64,000 bases of DNA from Pseudomonas umsongensis (GTDB lineage: Bacteria > Pseudomonadota > Gammaproteobacteria > Pseudomonadales > Pseudomonadaceae), in assembly GCF_002236105.1 (NCBI RefSeq), contig NZ_NIWU01000009.1, forward strand, positions 62,001 through 126,000. Reading direction: 5' to 3'. Both the position numbers and the translations under genes were made by a program. Positions 18,399 through 27,473 of this stretch are shown in pieces. Each line of letters opens with the position of its first letter. Position 1 is the stretch's first letter. The notes beneath the pieces were generated by a model that saw only the letters and a list, made by a program, of their open reading frames with translations, was not told where the DNA came from and made no database searches.

Positions 18399-19058
18399 TT
18401 ATGGCTGGCTGGGTGCCAGTCTTTTTTCCAACGCCGCCACGCCCAGGGTTGCCGGAGCACAGACAGCGGCATACATCAAACCGGCCAGGATCAGCACCGG
18501 CATGTACTCAAACGTGGAGGAACCTATGGAGGACGCCCGGCTGACAATTTCTGGCAGGGCGATGGTGAAACACAGCGACGAGGCCTGGAACATCATGATC
18601 GAGAACCCCAGCAGCGACGGCAGCGCTACCCGCAAGGCCTGAGGCAGGATCACAAAGCGCAGGGCGTCGAACCGGTTGAGGCCGATCACCTCAGCGGCCT
18701 CGGTTTGCCCTGGGGCCACGGCCTCGATGCCACCGCGAATGATTTCACTGGTGTAGGCCGCCGTGCAGTACGCCATGGCCAGCGCGGCAGCCCAGAACGA
18801 GGTCAAGGTCAGGTTGACGCTGGGCAGGCCAAAGTAAAAATACTGCAGCAGGATCAACGCCGGCGCACCGCGCCCCAACTCCACGATGACCAGAGACGGG
18901 TAACGCAACCAGCGGCTCGGGGCCGAGACACCGAGTGCCAGCACCAGCCCCAGTACAATGCCCAGGCCCAGGCTCACCGCCGTGACCTGCATCGACAACA
19001 CAAAGCCCTTCCACAACTCCGGCAGCCATTGGGCCCACATCGTCAGCAGTTCGCTCAT
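18399..19058 (-). CDS. ABC transporter permease, HisM/polar amino-acid type (first of two)
   Basis: The 219-residue inner-membrane permease has about five helices. Its conserved EAA loop reads AAEVIGLNRFDALRFVILPQ, followed by ALRVALPSLLGFSIMMFQASS. The start ATG 19058 overlaps the stop of the neighbouring permease gene by four bases. It pairs with the 19055-19696 product to form the transmembrane channel of the uptake system. Confidence 0.9.
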   Translation of the reverse strand: MSELLTMWAQWLPELWKGFVLSMQVTAVSLGLGIVLGLVLALGVSAPSRWLRYPSLVIVELGRGAPALILLQYFYFGLPSVNLTLTSFWAAALAMAYCTAAYTSEIIRGGIEAVAPGQTEAAEVIGLNRFDALRFVILPQALRVALPSLLGFSIMMFQASSLCFTIALPEIVSRASSIGSSTFEYMPVLILAGLMYAAVCAPATLGVAALEKRLAPSQP

Positions 19059-19696
19059 CGGGCAATCCTCTGTTTCAACGTCGCCGAGAGCCAACGGGAG
19101 AACAAGGCCACCGGCACGCTGAGCACCAGGTAAACCACCGCCGCCGCGCTGTAGACGCTCAGGCCCTGAAAGGTTTGTTGTGAAACTTGATAGGCCTGGA
19201 AGCTGATATCGCCGACGCCAATGGTCGAGGCCACGGCCGAATCCTTGAGCAGGCCAATGGCGTAGGTGGCCGAGGTGGGAATGGCGATGCGCACCAACTG
19301 CGGTAACACCACATCGAAAAACCGTTGCGATGCCGACAGGTTAAGCACATAGGCGGCTTCGAATTGCCCGGTGGGAATCGCCGCGAAAGCACCGCGGTAT
19401 ACCTCGGACATGTGCGCCGCCGTAATCAGCCCCAGGCCGACCACTGCCGCGGTAAACGGCGACAGGCTGATATAGCCGCCACCGATGCCAAAGAAGATGA
19501 AAAACAGCCAGACAATCGGCGGAATGGAGCGCAGGGTCAGCACCAGCATGGCCGCCAGAAAACGCAGGGGCTTGACCCTGGACAGGCGCAGGGCACAGAT
19601 CGGAAACCCCAGCACCACGCCGACGCAGAAGGCGAGCACGGTGACAGCAATGGTCCACGGCACACCGTTCAACAGCATCACCAGGATGTCTTGCAT
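19055..19696 (-). CDS. ABC transporter permease, HisQ/polar amino-acid type (second of two)
   Basis: The 213-residue permease begins MQDILVMLLNGVPWTIAVTV. Its EAA loop is EAAYVLNLSASQRFFDVVLP, followed by LVRIAIPTSATYAIGLLKDSA. Its start overlaps the end of the ATPase gene by one base and its stop overlaps the next permease start, so the transporter genes are tightly coupled. Confidence 0.9.
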   Translation of the reverse strand: MQDILVMLLNGVPWTIAVTVLAFCVGVVLGFPICALRLSRVKPLRFLAAMLVLTLRSIPPIVWLFFIFFGIGGGYISLSPFTAAVVGLGLITAAHMSEVYRGAFAAIPTGQFEAAYVLNLSASQRFFDVVLPQLVRIAIPTSATYAIGLLKDSAVASTIGVGDISFQAYQVSQQTFQGLSVYSAAAVVYLVLSVPVALFSRWLSATLKQRIAR

Positions 19697-20505
19697 CAGC
19701 GATTCCTCACGGCCTGGAGGAACTGGATCACCCGTTCATGCTCGGGCTGACGCATCACTTGCTGGCTCGGCCCCTGCTCGATGATTCGCCCCTCGGCCAT
19801 CACCACCACGCGGTCGGACACGGTTTCGGCGAAGTGCATTTCGTGGGTCACGACGATCATCGACATGCCTTCGCAGGCGAGCTCTTTCATCACCGCCAGC
19901 ACCTCCAGGCCCAGCTCGGGGTCCAGCGCCGAGGTCGGCTCATCGAACAGCATCAATTCAGGGTCCAGTGCCAGGGCACGGGCGATGGCGATCCGTTGTT
20001 GCTGGCCACCGGAGCAGCGCGCCGGATAGTGCTGGGCCTTGTCGGCCAACCCCACGCGTTCGAGCAGTTGCATGGAGCGGGCGTCGGCCTCTTTGGCGCT
20101 GCGGCCCAAGGTACGGATTTGCGCCAGGCTGACATTGCGCAGTACCGTCAGGTGCGGAAAAAGATTAAACGACTGGAACACCATGCCAATGCGCCGGCGT
20201 AGCTTGAGCAGCTCTGTACGGGGTAGCGCCTTGCCAGCTTCGATGTGCACGCCATCCATACTGACCCGGCCCTGGGTCGGCGGCTCCAACTGATTGATAC
20301 AGCGCAGCAAGGTACTCTTGCCCGAACCACTGGGCCCGATAATGGCCACCACCTCGCCCTTGCTCATTTCAAAACACACGTCGTGCAGGACGGGATAGGG
20401 GCCAAACTGCTTATGAATTCCCTCCAGGCGCAAGAACGGTTCGGCGCTGGCCACTGGGCGCGGTGCCAAGGAGGGCGCGGATTCGATCACGGTCATACTG
20501 CTCAT
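19696..20505 (-). CDS. Amino-acid-type ABC transporter ATP-binding protein (GlnQ-like)
   Basis: This 269-residue ATPase contains Walker A GPSGSGKSTLLRC near residue 57, the Q-loop stretch RRIGMVFQSFNLFPHLT, the signature CSGGQQQRIAIARAL, Walker B LMLFDEPTSALDP, and the switch histidine in MIVVTHEMHFAE. About 25 extra N-terminal residues precede the canonical start of the domain. It energises uptake through the two adjacent permeases. The M24 gene ends 13 bp upstream. Confidence 0.93.
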   Translation of the reverse strand: MSSMTVIESAPSLAPRPVASAEPFLRLEGIHKQFGPYPVLHDVCFEMSKGEVVAIIGPSGSGKSTLLRCINQLEPPTQGRVSMDGVHIEAGKALPRTELLKLRRRIGMVFQSFNLFPHLTVLRNVSLAQIRTLGRSAKEADARSMQLLERVGLADKAQHYPARCSGGQQQRIAIARALALDPELMLFDEPTSALDPELGLEVLAVMKELACEGMSMIVVTHEMHFAETVSDRVVVMAEGRIIEQGPSQQVMRQPEHERVIQFLQAVRNR

Positions 20506-20518
20506 GTTTTTGCTCCAG

Positions 20519-21826
20519 CTATCGATCGCCGTCGACTAAGGGCGTGCGCGAAAGTTTTATCGGCCCGTTGGCGCTGATCAGCACCTGTTCTTCGAGCTTC
20601 ACCCCTTCCCCACCGCCTTGTTCTCCGATGTAACTTTCCACCGACACCACCATGTTTTCCTCGAACAGGCCGTCGTAACCCCACTCGGCGAAATCCACGG
20701 CGTAGGCGACGCTGGGGTACTCGTCCACCAGGCCGACGCCGTGCAGCATCATCATGTAGCGGTTGTGCTCAAAGCGCTTGGGCACAGGCCAACAGTGTTC
20801 GGCAAACTCGCGAAAGGACAGGCCCGGGCGCAGCAGTTCGACGTTGTGATTGATCTGCTGCGAGGCGATTTCCAGCAAGTCGCGCTGGGCCGTTGTCGGC
20901 GCCTTGCCGGGGCAGACGAAGCTGCGAGAGATGTCCGAAAGGTAACCACCGGGCCCGACCATGTCGGTGTCAAAACAGACCATCTCGCCTGCCTTGATGA
21001 CCTTGTCGGTGGCGTCCTGGAACCACGGGTTGGTGCGCGGCCCGGAGCTGAGCAAGCGGCTTTCGGCCCATTCCCCGCCGTGCGCGACATTAGTCCCGTG
21101 CATGATGCTCCACAGCTGGTTTTCAGTAACCCCCGGCACCAGGCTTGTGCGCATCCGGGCAATGGCCAGGTCGCACACGCCCATGGAGACCCGGTGGCTG
21201 GCCACCTCTTCCGCCGATTTGATCAAGCGTGCCTGCTCCATCAACGGCTGCGCATCGAACAGCTCAATGCCCTTATGCGTCAGGCGCTGCGCGCCCCATG
21301 GGTCACAACGGTCCACTGCCAAGCGGCGATTGCCGCCACCGTGGCGGGTCATCAGGTCCGCCACTTCCTGGGCCCAGCGCTCGGCTTTTTCCTGCACGCG
21401 GGGGCCGGCAAGAAAATACAGCCAGGGAATCGCCGGGCGAATTTCATCGATGGTTTCCACGTGCTCGCTGTTGTGCCGGCTGCTGGTGAACTCGAACAGC
21501 ACCACCGGGCCGTCGGTGGCCACGAACACATAGCGGCTGGGCGAGTGCATCACCCACAAACCGAGGTTATTGGTGTCGGTGGCATAGCGAATATTGATCG
21601 GATCGGCCAACAGAATGCCGGCGTAATCCTGGGCACGCAGTTGCTCGCGAATGCGTTCCAGGCGGTAATGACGCAGGGCTTTGCGGTCGATGGCGCAATA
21701 CGCATCGAGTAACGCCGTGTCGACCGGCGCCAGGGCATGTTCAGTGACCTTGGCATCGCTGCGAAAGCGCAGGTCGCGTTCGGTTAACGCCGTGAGCAGC
21801 TCAATGGAATCAGAACCCGTATGCAT
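20519..21826 (-). CDS. M24-family metalloenzyme closely resembling DMSP lyase DddP
   Basis: This 435-residue creatinase/prolidase-fold protein keeps a full M24 metal site: D286 and D288 (FDTD), D298 (SDISRSF), H362 (LHGVG), E397 (SVESY) and E412 (KLEEQ). These positions equal the published DddP ligands Asp295, Asp297, Asp307, His371, Glu406 and Glu421 minus a constant 9 (residue numbers recalled, not looked up). The DddP catalytic residues Tyr366 and Asp377 fall on Y357 and D368 by the same shift. Stretches such as GGEWAESRLLSSGPRTNPWF also resemble DddP. A peptidase or another lyase/hydrolase cannot be excluded. It sits between the DgcA-like gene and the ABC transporter. Confidence 0.75.
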   Translation of the reverse strand: MHTGSDSIELLTALTERDLRFRSDAKVTEHALAPVDTALLDAYCAIDRKALRHYRLERIREQLRAQDYAGILLADPINIRYATDTNNLGLWVMHSPSRYVFVATDGPVVLFEFTSSRHNSEHVETIDEIRPAIPWLYFLAGPRVQEKAERWAQEVADLMTRHGGGNRRLAVDRCDPWGAQRLTHKGIELFDAQPLMEQARLIKSAEEVASHRVSMGVCDLAIARMRTSLVPGVTENQLWSIMHGTNVAHGGEWAESRLLSSGPRTNPWFQDATDKVIKAGEMVCFDTDMVGPGGYLSDISRSFVCPGKAPTTAQRDLLEIASQQINHNVELLRPGLSFREFAEHCWPVPKRFEHNRYMMMLHGVGLVDEYPSVAYAVDFAEWGYDGLFEENMVVSVESYIGEQGGGEGVKLEEQVLISANGPIKLSRTPLVDGDR

Positions 21827-21952
21827 GCAACAACCTCCGCTGGGAAGAGTTTGATGTTCATCAAATTCAATCAGTCCAACTGTTGGGGCAGTAACTAAAG
21901 GCTTCTAAATCAGGTGACGGCTGTCTTTATTGTTGTGGGCGACACACGGCAG

Positions 21953-23989
21953 CTAGAGGTCCTTGACCAGCCGCAGGGCATCGTAGATGGCCGCATGGGT
22001 ATTGCGCGACGCCACGGCATCACCAATGCGGAACAACTGGAAGCGCCCTTCGGGGTTGCTCGAAACGGTTTGCGGCTTGCCGACAATCAGGTCCATGTAC
22101 TCCACGGCGCCTTCGTTGCTGGCCAAGGGCTTGAGTTCGAAATACAGCTCATCCAGCGGCCGGGTGCCGTGGTTGACCACCACCTGATCCACCCGGCGTG
22201 TTTTGGTCAGGTCGCTGTAATCGGTGCCGATCGTAGCCAGCAATTGGTCGCCTTGTTTCTCCACAGCCTTGAGCCGGTAGGTGACGGTAAAGGTGGTGTC
22301 CAGTTGCTGCAACGAGCGCATGTAGGGAACCAGGTTCATGCCCATGACTTCCGGCGCGAACGAGCGGTCGGGGGTCATGATTTCAGTCTTGGCGCCACTG
22401 CGGGCGATGAATTCGGCGGCTTGCAGGCCGGCGTGGTCGCCCGCATCGTCGTACACCAGCACATTGCGCCCAGGCTTCACGTCGCCGGAAATAATGTCCC
22501 AGCTTGAAACCAGGAATTGATTGCCGCGTTCCAGCACTTCGGTGTGCGGCAGGCCCCCGGTCGCCACGATCACCACGTCGGCATTTTCATCGAGAACAAT
22601 CGCGGTGTCTGCCCAGGTGTTGAAGTGAAACGTCACGCCAAGGCGCTCGCATTGCGCCATGCGCCAATCGATGATGCTGATCATTTCCTTGCGCCGCTCG
22701 GACTGCGCGGTCAGGCGAATCTGTCCGCCGGGTTTGTCCGCCAGCTCATACACCACCACCTCGTGGCCGCGCTCTCCTGCCACCCGTGCCGCTTCCAGGC
22801 CACCAGGGCCGGCGCCGACAATCACCACTTTGCGCTTGTGCGCAGCCTTGGGTATTTCATGGGGCATGGTGGTTTCACGCCCGGTCGCGGCGTTGTGGAT
22901 GCAGTAGGCAGCGCCAGCGTTGTAAATGCGGTCCAGGCAATAGTTGGCGCCCACGCAAGGGCGGATATCGTCTTCACGGCCTTCGATGATCTTGCGCACG
23001 ATGTACGGGTCGGTCATGTGCGCGCGGGTCATGCCGACCATGTCCACCAGCCCCGAGGCAATGGCATGACGCGCCGTGGCCACGTCGGGAATTTTCGCTG
23101 CATGGAAGGTCGGGAAGCCGGTCAGCGCCTTGATTTCGCCGGCAAAATCCAGGTGCGGCGCATTGCGCATGCCCTGGATCGGGATGATGTCGGTCAGCCC
23201 GGCGTCGGTGGCGATGTTGCCGCGAATCACATTGAGGAAGTCGATCATGCCACTGTCTTTCAACAGTTGGGAGATCTGCAACCCCTCCTCTTTTTGCAGG
23301 CCGCCGGCAAGGACTTCGTCCCCGGTGTAGCGAATGCCTACGATAAATTCCGGGCCCACGCGTTTACGAATGGCCGTGAGCACATCGAAGGTAAAGCGCA
23401 GGCGGTTTTGCAGCGAGCCGCCGTACGGCCCTTCCAGTTCGTTGGTCAGCGGCGACCAGAACTGATCCATCAAGTGACCGTAGGCTTGCAGCTCGATGCC
23501 GTCCAGGCCGGCGGCTTTCATGCGTTCGGCGGCATCGGCGTAGTCGCGAATGATGCGGTCGATGTCCCACTGTTCGAGCTGCTTGGGGAAGGCGCGGTGT
23601 GCGGGTTCCTGATTATGGGAGGGCGACACCACCGGTAGCCAGTCGCCTTTGTCCCAGCGGGTACGCCGGCCCAGGTGAGTGAGCTGGATCATCACCGCCG
23701 CACCATGTTCATGGCACTCGTCGGTCAGGTCTTTCATCCAGCCGACCACTTCGTCCTTGTAGGCCAGAATGTTGTTGAACACGGGCGGGCTGTCACGGGA
23801 GATCGCGGCGGAGCCCGCGGTCATGGTCATGGCTACACCGGCTTTGGCACGTTCAACGTGGTAGGCCCGGTAGAGCTTTTTCGGCATCCCGTCTTCCGGG
23901 TATGCCGGTTCATGGGAGGTGGTCATGATGCGGTTGCGCAGGGTCAAATGCTTGAGGCGATAAGGCTGAAGTAGCGGATCGTTTTTCAT
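21953..23989 (-). CDS. DgcA-like FMN/FAD N-methyl (dimethylglycine/N-methylproline-type) demethylase
   Basis: This 678-residue protein has an N-terminal old-yellow-enzyme TIM barrel (residues about 5-340; LKHLTLRNRIMTTSHEPAY and AAVMIQLTHLGRRTRWD) and a C-terminal FAD/NAD domain (VVIVGAGPGGLEAARVAGER). This is the TMADH/2,4-dienoyl-CoA reductase architecture. The cluster region reads CVGANYCLDRIY, and the C-terminus is FRIGDAVASRNTHAAIYDAL, both very like DgcA of P. aeruginosa. Such enzymes remove N-methyl groups oxidatively, giving formaldehyde. The position that holds the second cluster cysteine in trimethylamine dehydrogenase is Ala here. It is the first gene of the leftward operon, with a divergent TetR gene upstream. 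Confidence 0.82.
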   Translation of the reverse strand: MKNDPLLQPYRLKHLTLRNRIMTTSHEPAYPEDGMPKKLYRAYHVERAKAGVAMTMTAGSAAISRDSPPVFNNILAYKDEVVGWMKDLTDECHEHGAAVMIQLTHLGRRTRWDKGDWLPVVSPSHNQEPAHRAFPKQLEQWDIDRIIRDYADAAERMKAAGLDGIELQAYGHLMDQFWSPLTNELEGPYGGSLQNRLRFTFDVLTAIRKRVGPEFIVGIRYTGDEVLAGGLQKEEGLQISQLLKDSGMIDFLNVIRGNIATDAGLTDIIPIQGMRNAPHLDFAGEIKALTGFPTFHAAKIPDVATARHAIASGLVDMVGMTRAHMTDPYIVRKIIEGREDDIRPCVGANYCLDRIYNAGAAYCIHNAATGRETTMPHEIPKAAHKRKVVIVGAGPGGLEAARVAGERGHEVVVYELADKPGGQIRLTAQSERRKEMISIIDWRMAQCERLGVTFHFNTWADTAIVLDENADVVIVATGGLPHTEVLERGNQFLVSSWDIISGDVKPGRNVLVYDDAGDHAGLQAAEFIARSGAKTEIMTPDRSFAPEVMGMNLVPYMRSLQQLDTTFTVTYRLKAVEKQGDQLLATIGTDYSDLTKTRRVDQVVVNHGTRPLDELYFELKPLASNEGAVEYMDLIVGKPQTVSSNPEGRFQLFRIGDAVASRNTHAAIYDALRLVKDL

Positions 23990-24036
23990 ATCGGTCTCGC
24001 AAACAGGTCATCAGGCACGCCGACAATATGCCCCTG

Positions 24037-24073
24037 TGTACACAGGTGTCAATAGGCTTGACACTGGTGTACA
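24037..24073. promoter_or_regulatory. Inverted-repeat operator in the divergent tetR/demethylase promoter
   Basis: The arms TGTACACAGGTGTCAA (24037-24052) and TTGACACTGGTGTACA (24058-24073) match at 14 of 16 paired positions around a 5-bp spacer. Each arm contains a TTGACA-like -35 box pointing outward (24058-24063 rightward; the complement of 24047-24052 leftward). The leftward one has ATATTG 17 bp downstream. This fits a TetR-dimer operator that covers both promoters. Confidence 0.7.
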
Positions 24074-24108
24074 GTTGACCACGAAAAGCACATTTCAGCA
24101 GGGAAGAA

Positions 24109-24762
24109 ATGCCCATGAAAGCAACCACCTCAACGGCGGAACCGGCAGGCCGAGGCTCCCTGGAAGCCTGGCTCAATGCGGCCTACGAAAGTCTGACCGA
24201 GTCAGGCGTCGATGCCGTGCGAGTGATGCCGCTGGCGAAAAAACTGAATTTGTCGCGCACCAGCTTCTACTGGTTTTTCGAAGACCGCGATGCCCTGCTC
24301 GTCGCCTTGATCGAGCAATGGAAAAACAAGAACACCTTCAACCTGGTGACCAAATCCCAGGCCTATGCCGAGTCCATCACCGAGGCGATCCTCAACGTCT
24401 TCGACTGCTGGCTGAACAGCGATTTGTTCGACTCGCAGTTCGAGTTCGCCATGCGCAGTTGGGCGTTGCAATCACCGGAAGTGGCGCAGGAAATCGGCGA
24501 GGCTGACGAGCAGCGCGTCGAGGCATTGCGGCAGATGTTCGACCGTTTCGGCTTTGAACACGATGCGGCGATAACCCGCGCCCGTTCGATCTACCTCACG
24601 CAAATCGGCTACATCAGCATGAAAACCCGGGAGCCCCTGGCCCAGCGCATGCGCTACATCCCCGAGTACCTGAAGATTTTCACCGGCAGGGAGCCGGAAG
24701 CCCGTGAGCTGGAGCGCTTTTATCAGCGCAACGGTTTTAGCCGTGCCGATTTGAACGTCTGA
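24109..24762 (+). CDS. TetR-family regulator of the demethylase/ABC operon
   Basis: This 217-residue regulator has an N-terminal helix-turn-helix (residues about 18-66: SLEAWLNAAYESLTESGVDA, LAKKLNLSRTSFYWFFEDRD) and a helical ligand-binding domain. The start at 24109 follows AGGGA; an ATG at 24115 is an alternative. It is divergent from the DgcA-like gene, and the intervening 119 bp carry a long inverted repeat, so it very likely controls both genes. The inducer is probably the transported substrate or a product of it. Confidence 0.9.
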   Translation: MPMKATTSTAEPAGRGSLEAWLNAAYESLTESGVDAVRVMPLAKKLNLSRTSFYWFFEDRDALLVALIEQWKNKNTFNLVTKSQAYAESITEAILNVFDCWLNSDLFDSQFEFAMRSWALQSPEVAQEIGEADEQRVEALRQMFDRFGFEHDAAITRARSIYLTQIGYISMKTREPLAQRMRYIPEYLKIFTGREPEARELERFYQRNGFSRADLNV

Positions 24763-25007
24763 AAACATCGACTTTAAGTCAGTTTCTTTGTAGAGCGTCC
24801 CGGTAGGCGCTCCCTTTGGCGCACCGCTGCCAGGCATTCCTTCAATCGGTGCCTGGCCCGAATAGCCGATAGCCCCGTCCGGGGTCGGTACCTGAACCAT
24901 TGCGATTGTTCCGGTGTTCTCCACGAAACTGCAAATGGGGCTACCCTGAAGGTGTTTACTTCAAGGTCGCGTGCTACATCTGCCCACCCTTAACAGGCAG
25001 GTCGTCG

Positions 25008-26198
25008 ATGTATCAGAACTTGGCGCTGCTTGCCGCCTTCCTCCTTACCTACAGCCTATTTGCGGGGCGCTTCGAGTCACGCCTGCTTAATGGCCCGCTT
25101 ATGTTCATGCTTGCCGGCCTGCTTCTCGGCCCGGCATTCCTGGGCGTTCTGCAACTCCGGATTGACAGGGAGGGCCTAAAGTTCTTGGCTGAGCTGACGC
25201 TGGCGATTGTTCTGTTCAGCGATGCGGCCAACGCTGATCTGAAGGTCCTTCGGGCCAATGAAGGGCTTCCACTGCGCTTGTTGATGATAGGGCTACCGCT
25301 GACCATAGCGGGTGGTTGGCTAGTCGGCGTCTGGCTGTTCCCACAGGTCCCACCGTTGGAACTGGCAATACTGGCAACCCTTCTGGCGCCCACCGATGCT
25401 GCGCTCGGTAAGGCGGTTGTGAGCAACCCTCAGGTTCCCGCGTCCGTGCGTGAAGGGTTAAACGTTGAGAGCGGGCTGAATGATGGAATCTGCGTTCCAG
25501 TGTTGCTTATGTTTTTGGCATTGCTGGTCGAAGAACAGACACGGTCCCCTATCTCACTGGCATTAGAGTTAGTGATCGAGGAACTGGGCATCGGTGCACT
25601 CATCGGTATTACCCTGACGCTCATCGCCTGGCGGTTGCAGCGCTACTCCGTAAAACACCAGTGGCAAACGCCAGTGTGGTCACAGTTGACCCTGCCCGGG
25701 CTCGCCATCCTGTGCTTTGCCACAGCGCAAACACTAGGCGGTAGCGGGTTTATCGCCGCGTTCGTCGGTGGGTTGCTTGCAAGTTTTCTGTTTACCGAGC
25801 AAAAGCACCAGATGCTCAAGGCCAGCGAAGAGTTCGCCAGTCTGTTATCGGTCATTACCTGGGTCGTATTTGGCGCACTGGTGATCCCTTGGGCCTGGAG
25901 CAGCCTCACCCTCAACATCTGGCTTTACTCGGTGCTCAGCCTGACCATGATTCGCATACTGCCCGTGCTGATCAGCCTGGTCGGAACCCGCTTCGATTTC
26001 GAAACTCGCCTCTTCATCGGTTGGTTCGGCCCGCGAGGCCTGGCCAGTATTGTCTTCGCCGTCATGATATTGGCCTACCCCCTGCAAGCAAGTCGTACCT
26101 TGGTGGCTACTGCTGTCTGTACCGTTTTACTCAGTGTGCTATTACATGGTCTGAGTGCCAATCCATGGGTTGCACGGCTGGCCAGTCGTGATCATTGA
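25008..26198 (+). CDS. Cation:proton antiporter, CPA1/NhaP type
   Basis: This 396-residue polytopic membrane protein has around twelve hydrophobic segments from residue 1 on. Signature stretches are LAPTDAALGKAVVSN, VREGLNVESGLNDGICVPVL (the CPA1 ESGLNDG motif) and FGPRGLASIVF near residue 350. It should exchange Na+ or K+ for protons across the inner membrane. The open frame begins at 24900, but ATG 25008 gives a normal hydrophobic N-terminus. It stands alone, with no clear operon partner. Confidence 0.88.
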   Translation: MYQNLALLAAFLLTYSLFAGRFESRLLNGPLMFMLAGLLLGPAFLGVLQLRIDREGLKFLAELTLAIVLFSDAANADLKVLRANEGLPLRLLMIGLPLTIAGGWLVGVWLFPQVPPLELAILATLLAPTDAALGKAVVSNPQVPASVREGLNVESGLNDGICVPVLLMFLALLVEEQTRSPISLALELVIEELGIGALIGITLTLIAWRLQRYSVKHQWQTPVWSQLTLPGLAILCFATAQTLGGSGFIAAFVGGLLASFLFTEQKHQMLKASEEFASLLSVITWVVFGALVIPWAWSSLTLNIWLYSVLSLTMIRILPVLISLVGTRFDFETRLFIGWFGPRGLASIVFAVMILAYPLQASRTLVATAVCTVLLSVLLHGLSANPWVARLASRDH

Positions 26199-26482
26199 TG
26201 ACCGTGTTCGTTCAGTAATCTCGAACTGCACTGGCCGCTGCGTTTTCCGCTACATCACCCTGCGAACGACCCGGCTCTCACGCTCATCACCCGCGAGAAA
26301 ATCATCGACGACAACCTTTCTCCTTCCCTTGGCCCATGCCGACCCGAACGATTCTTTCAACATTCGTGACTATCAGCCTGCGTTTGATGCTGCCCTCTAC
26401 GGACTGAATCTTGCGGCCTGTCTCCGGCCGCTTTGGGTCGAACTGCGACCACCAAGAGCGGACGGTGGATGACGAGGCGGTT

Positions 26483-27364
26483 TTACATTAAGCGCTCGCG
26501 GATAAAATCGATGAAGGCCATCGTCCGCGCTGAACGTCGCCGCTCCCGACTGAGCACAGCGCTGACAGGAAGCGCGGTGGTCTGATAATCGTCGAGCACG
26601 ATACGAACGCTGCCCTGTTCGACGTCAGCTGCGAAGAGCCATTCTGGAGAAAGGGAAATACCCACGCCGCAGAGGACCATTTCGCGAATGGCCTCGCTGC
26701 TGTTGCTGGTGACGTTGCCTTTGATGGCCACATCGAGCTCTTTCGCACCGTTAGTGAAGTGCCAACTGTCGTAATGCTCCAGCAATGTGAAACCGATGCA
26801 GTTGTGGCCTGTCAGTTCATGGGGCTCGCATGGCAGGCCGTGTCGATCCAGATAGGTGGGCGCGGCATAGACCCGCCGCGTGCTGGTACCCAGTGGCACT
26901 GCCACCAATCCCTCGCTCTTCACCACGCCAATCCGGATAGCCAGGTCTATATTTTCCTTGAGCAGGTCTTCGTTGTGATCGCTCAGGCGCAGATCAATCC
27001 GGACCTCTGGATGGCGTTGCAAGAAAGGCCCTATCAGCGGTGCTATGCACAACCTCCCATAGCTGACCGGTGCGGCGACTCGCAGAGGGCCGGCGATCTG
27101 CTCCTGACCGCTGGTAAAGCTGCGCGTGGCGGCTTCGAGGTGGCCGAGAATTTCCTGGCAGTGGCTGTAGAAGCGTTGCCCTTGGTCGGTCAGGGCCAGG
27201 TACCGGGTGCTGCGGGCGAACAATGGCCCGCCCAGATACTGCTCCAAAGCGCGAACCTGCTTGCTCACTGCCGGCTGCCCCATGTTCAGCTCGCGAGCAA
27301 CCGCAGAAAACGACCCGCGCTCCACGACGCGTACAAAGATGTGCATGCTGTCGAACAAGTCCAT
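26483..27364 (-). CDS. LysR-family transcriptional regulator
   Basis: The product is 293 residues long. The helix-turn-helix is MDLFDSMHIFVRVVERGSFS, then ARELNMGQPAVSKQVRALEQ. The effector domain has AGPLRVAAPVSYGRLCIAPL, typical of the LysR clade that often controls an adjacent oxidoreductase. It is divergent from the quinone-oxidoreductase-like gene at 27474; the 109-bp gap contains AT-rich sequence with ATAAG (27388) and CTTAT (27412) as a loose inverted pair that could be its binding site. The 284 bp between 26199 and 26482 hold nothing I recognise. Confidence 0.9.
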   Translation of the reverse strand: MDLFDSMHIFVRVVERGSFSAVARELNMGQPAVSKQVRALEQYLGGPLFARSTRYLALTDQGQRFYSHCQEILGHLEAATRSFTSGQEQIAGPLRVAAPVSYGRLCIAPLIGPFLQRHPEVRIDLRLSDHNEDLLKENIDLAIRIGVVKSEGLVAVPLGTSTRRVYAAPTYLDRHGLPCEPHELTGHNCIGFTLLEHYDSWHFTNGAKELDVAIKGNVTSNSSEAIREMVLCGVGISLSPEWLFAADVEQGSVRIVLDDYQTTALPVSAVLSRERRRSARTMAFIDFIRERLM

Positions 27365-27473
27365 CTGCGATTAGACCTCTTTGTGGAATAAGTTATATGC
27401 AAATTTAGTTTCTTATCGGAATGATGAAAGCGCGGCAATCTGTAAGCGTCCACTCAATCAAAGGTTCCCCGCC

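Noticed and set aside
20519..21826. Creatinase as the function of the M24 protein
   Set aside because: Creatinases lack the M24 metal ligands, whereas all five metal positions plus the extra Asp are present here.
24763..24924. Minus-strand frame rich in Gly/Pro (PDGAIGYSGQAPIEG) after tetR
   Set aside because: It overlaps the end of tetR for most of its length, has no ribosome site and no family match; a decayed fragment cannot be excluded but is unsupported.
26155..26472. 105-codon frame after the antiporter
   Set aside because: It begins inside the antiporter gene, has no recognisable domain and no ribosome site; the 26199-26482 gap is treated as non-coding.
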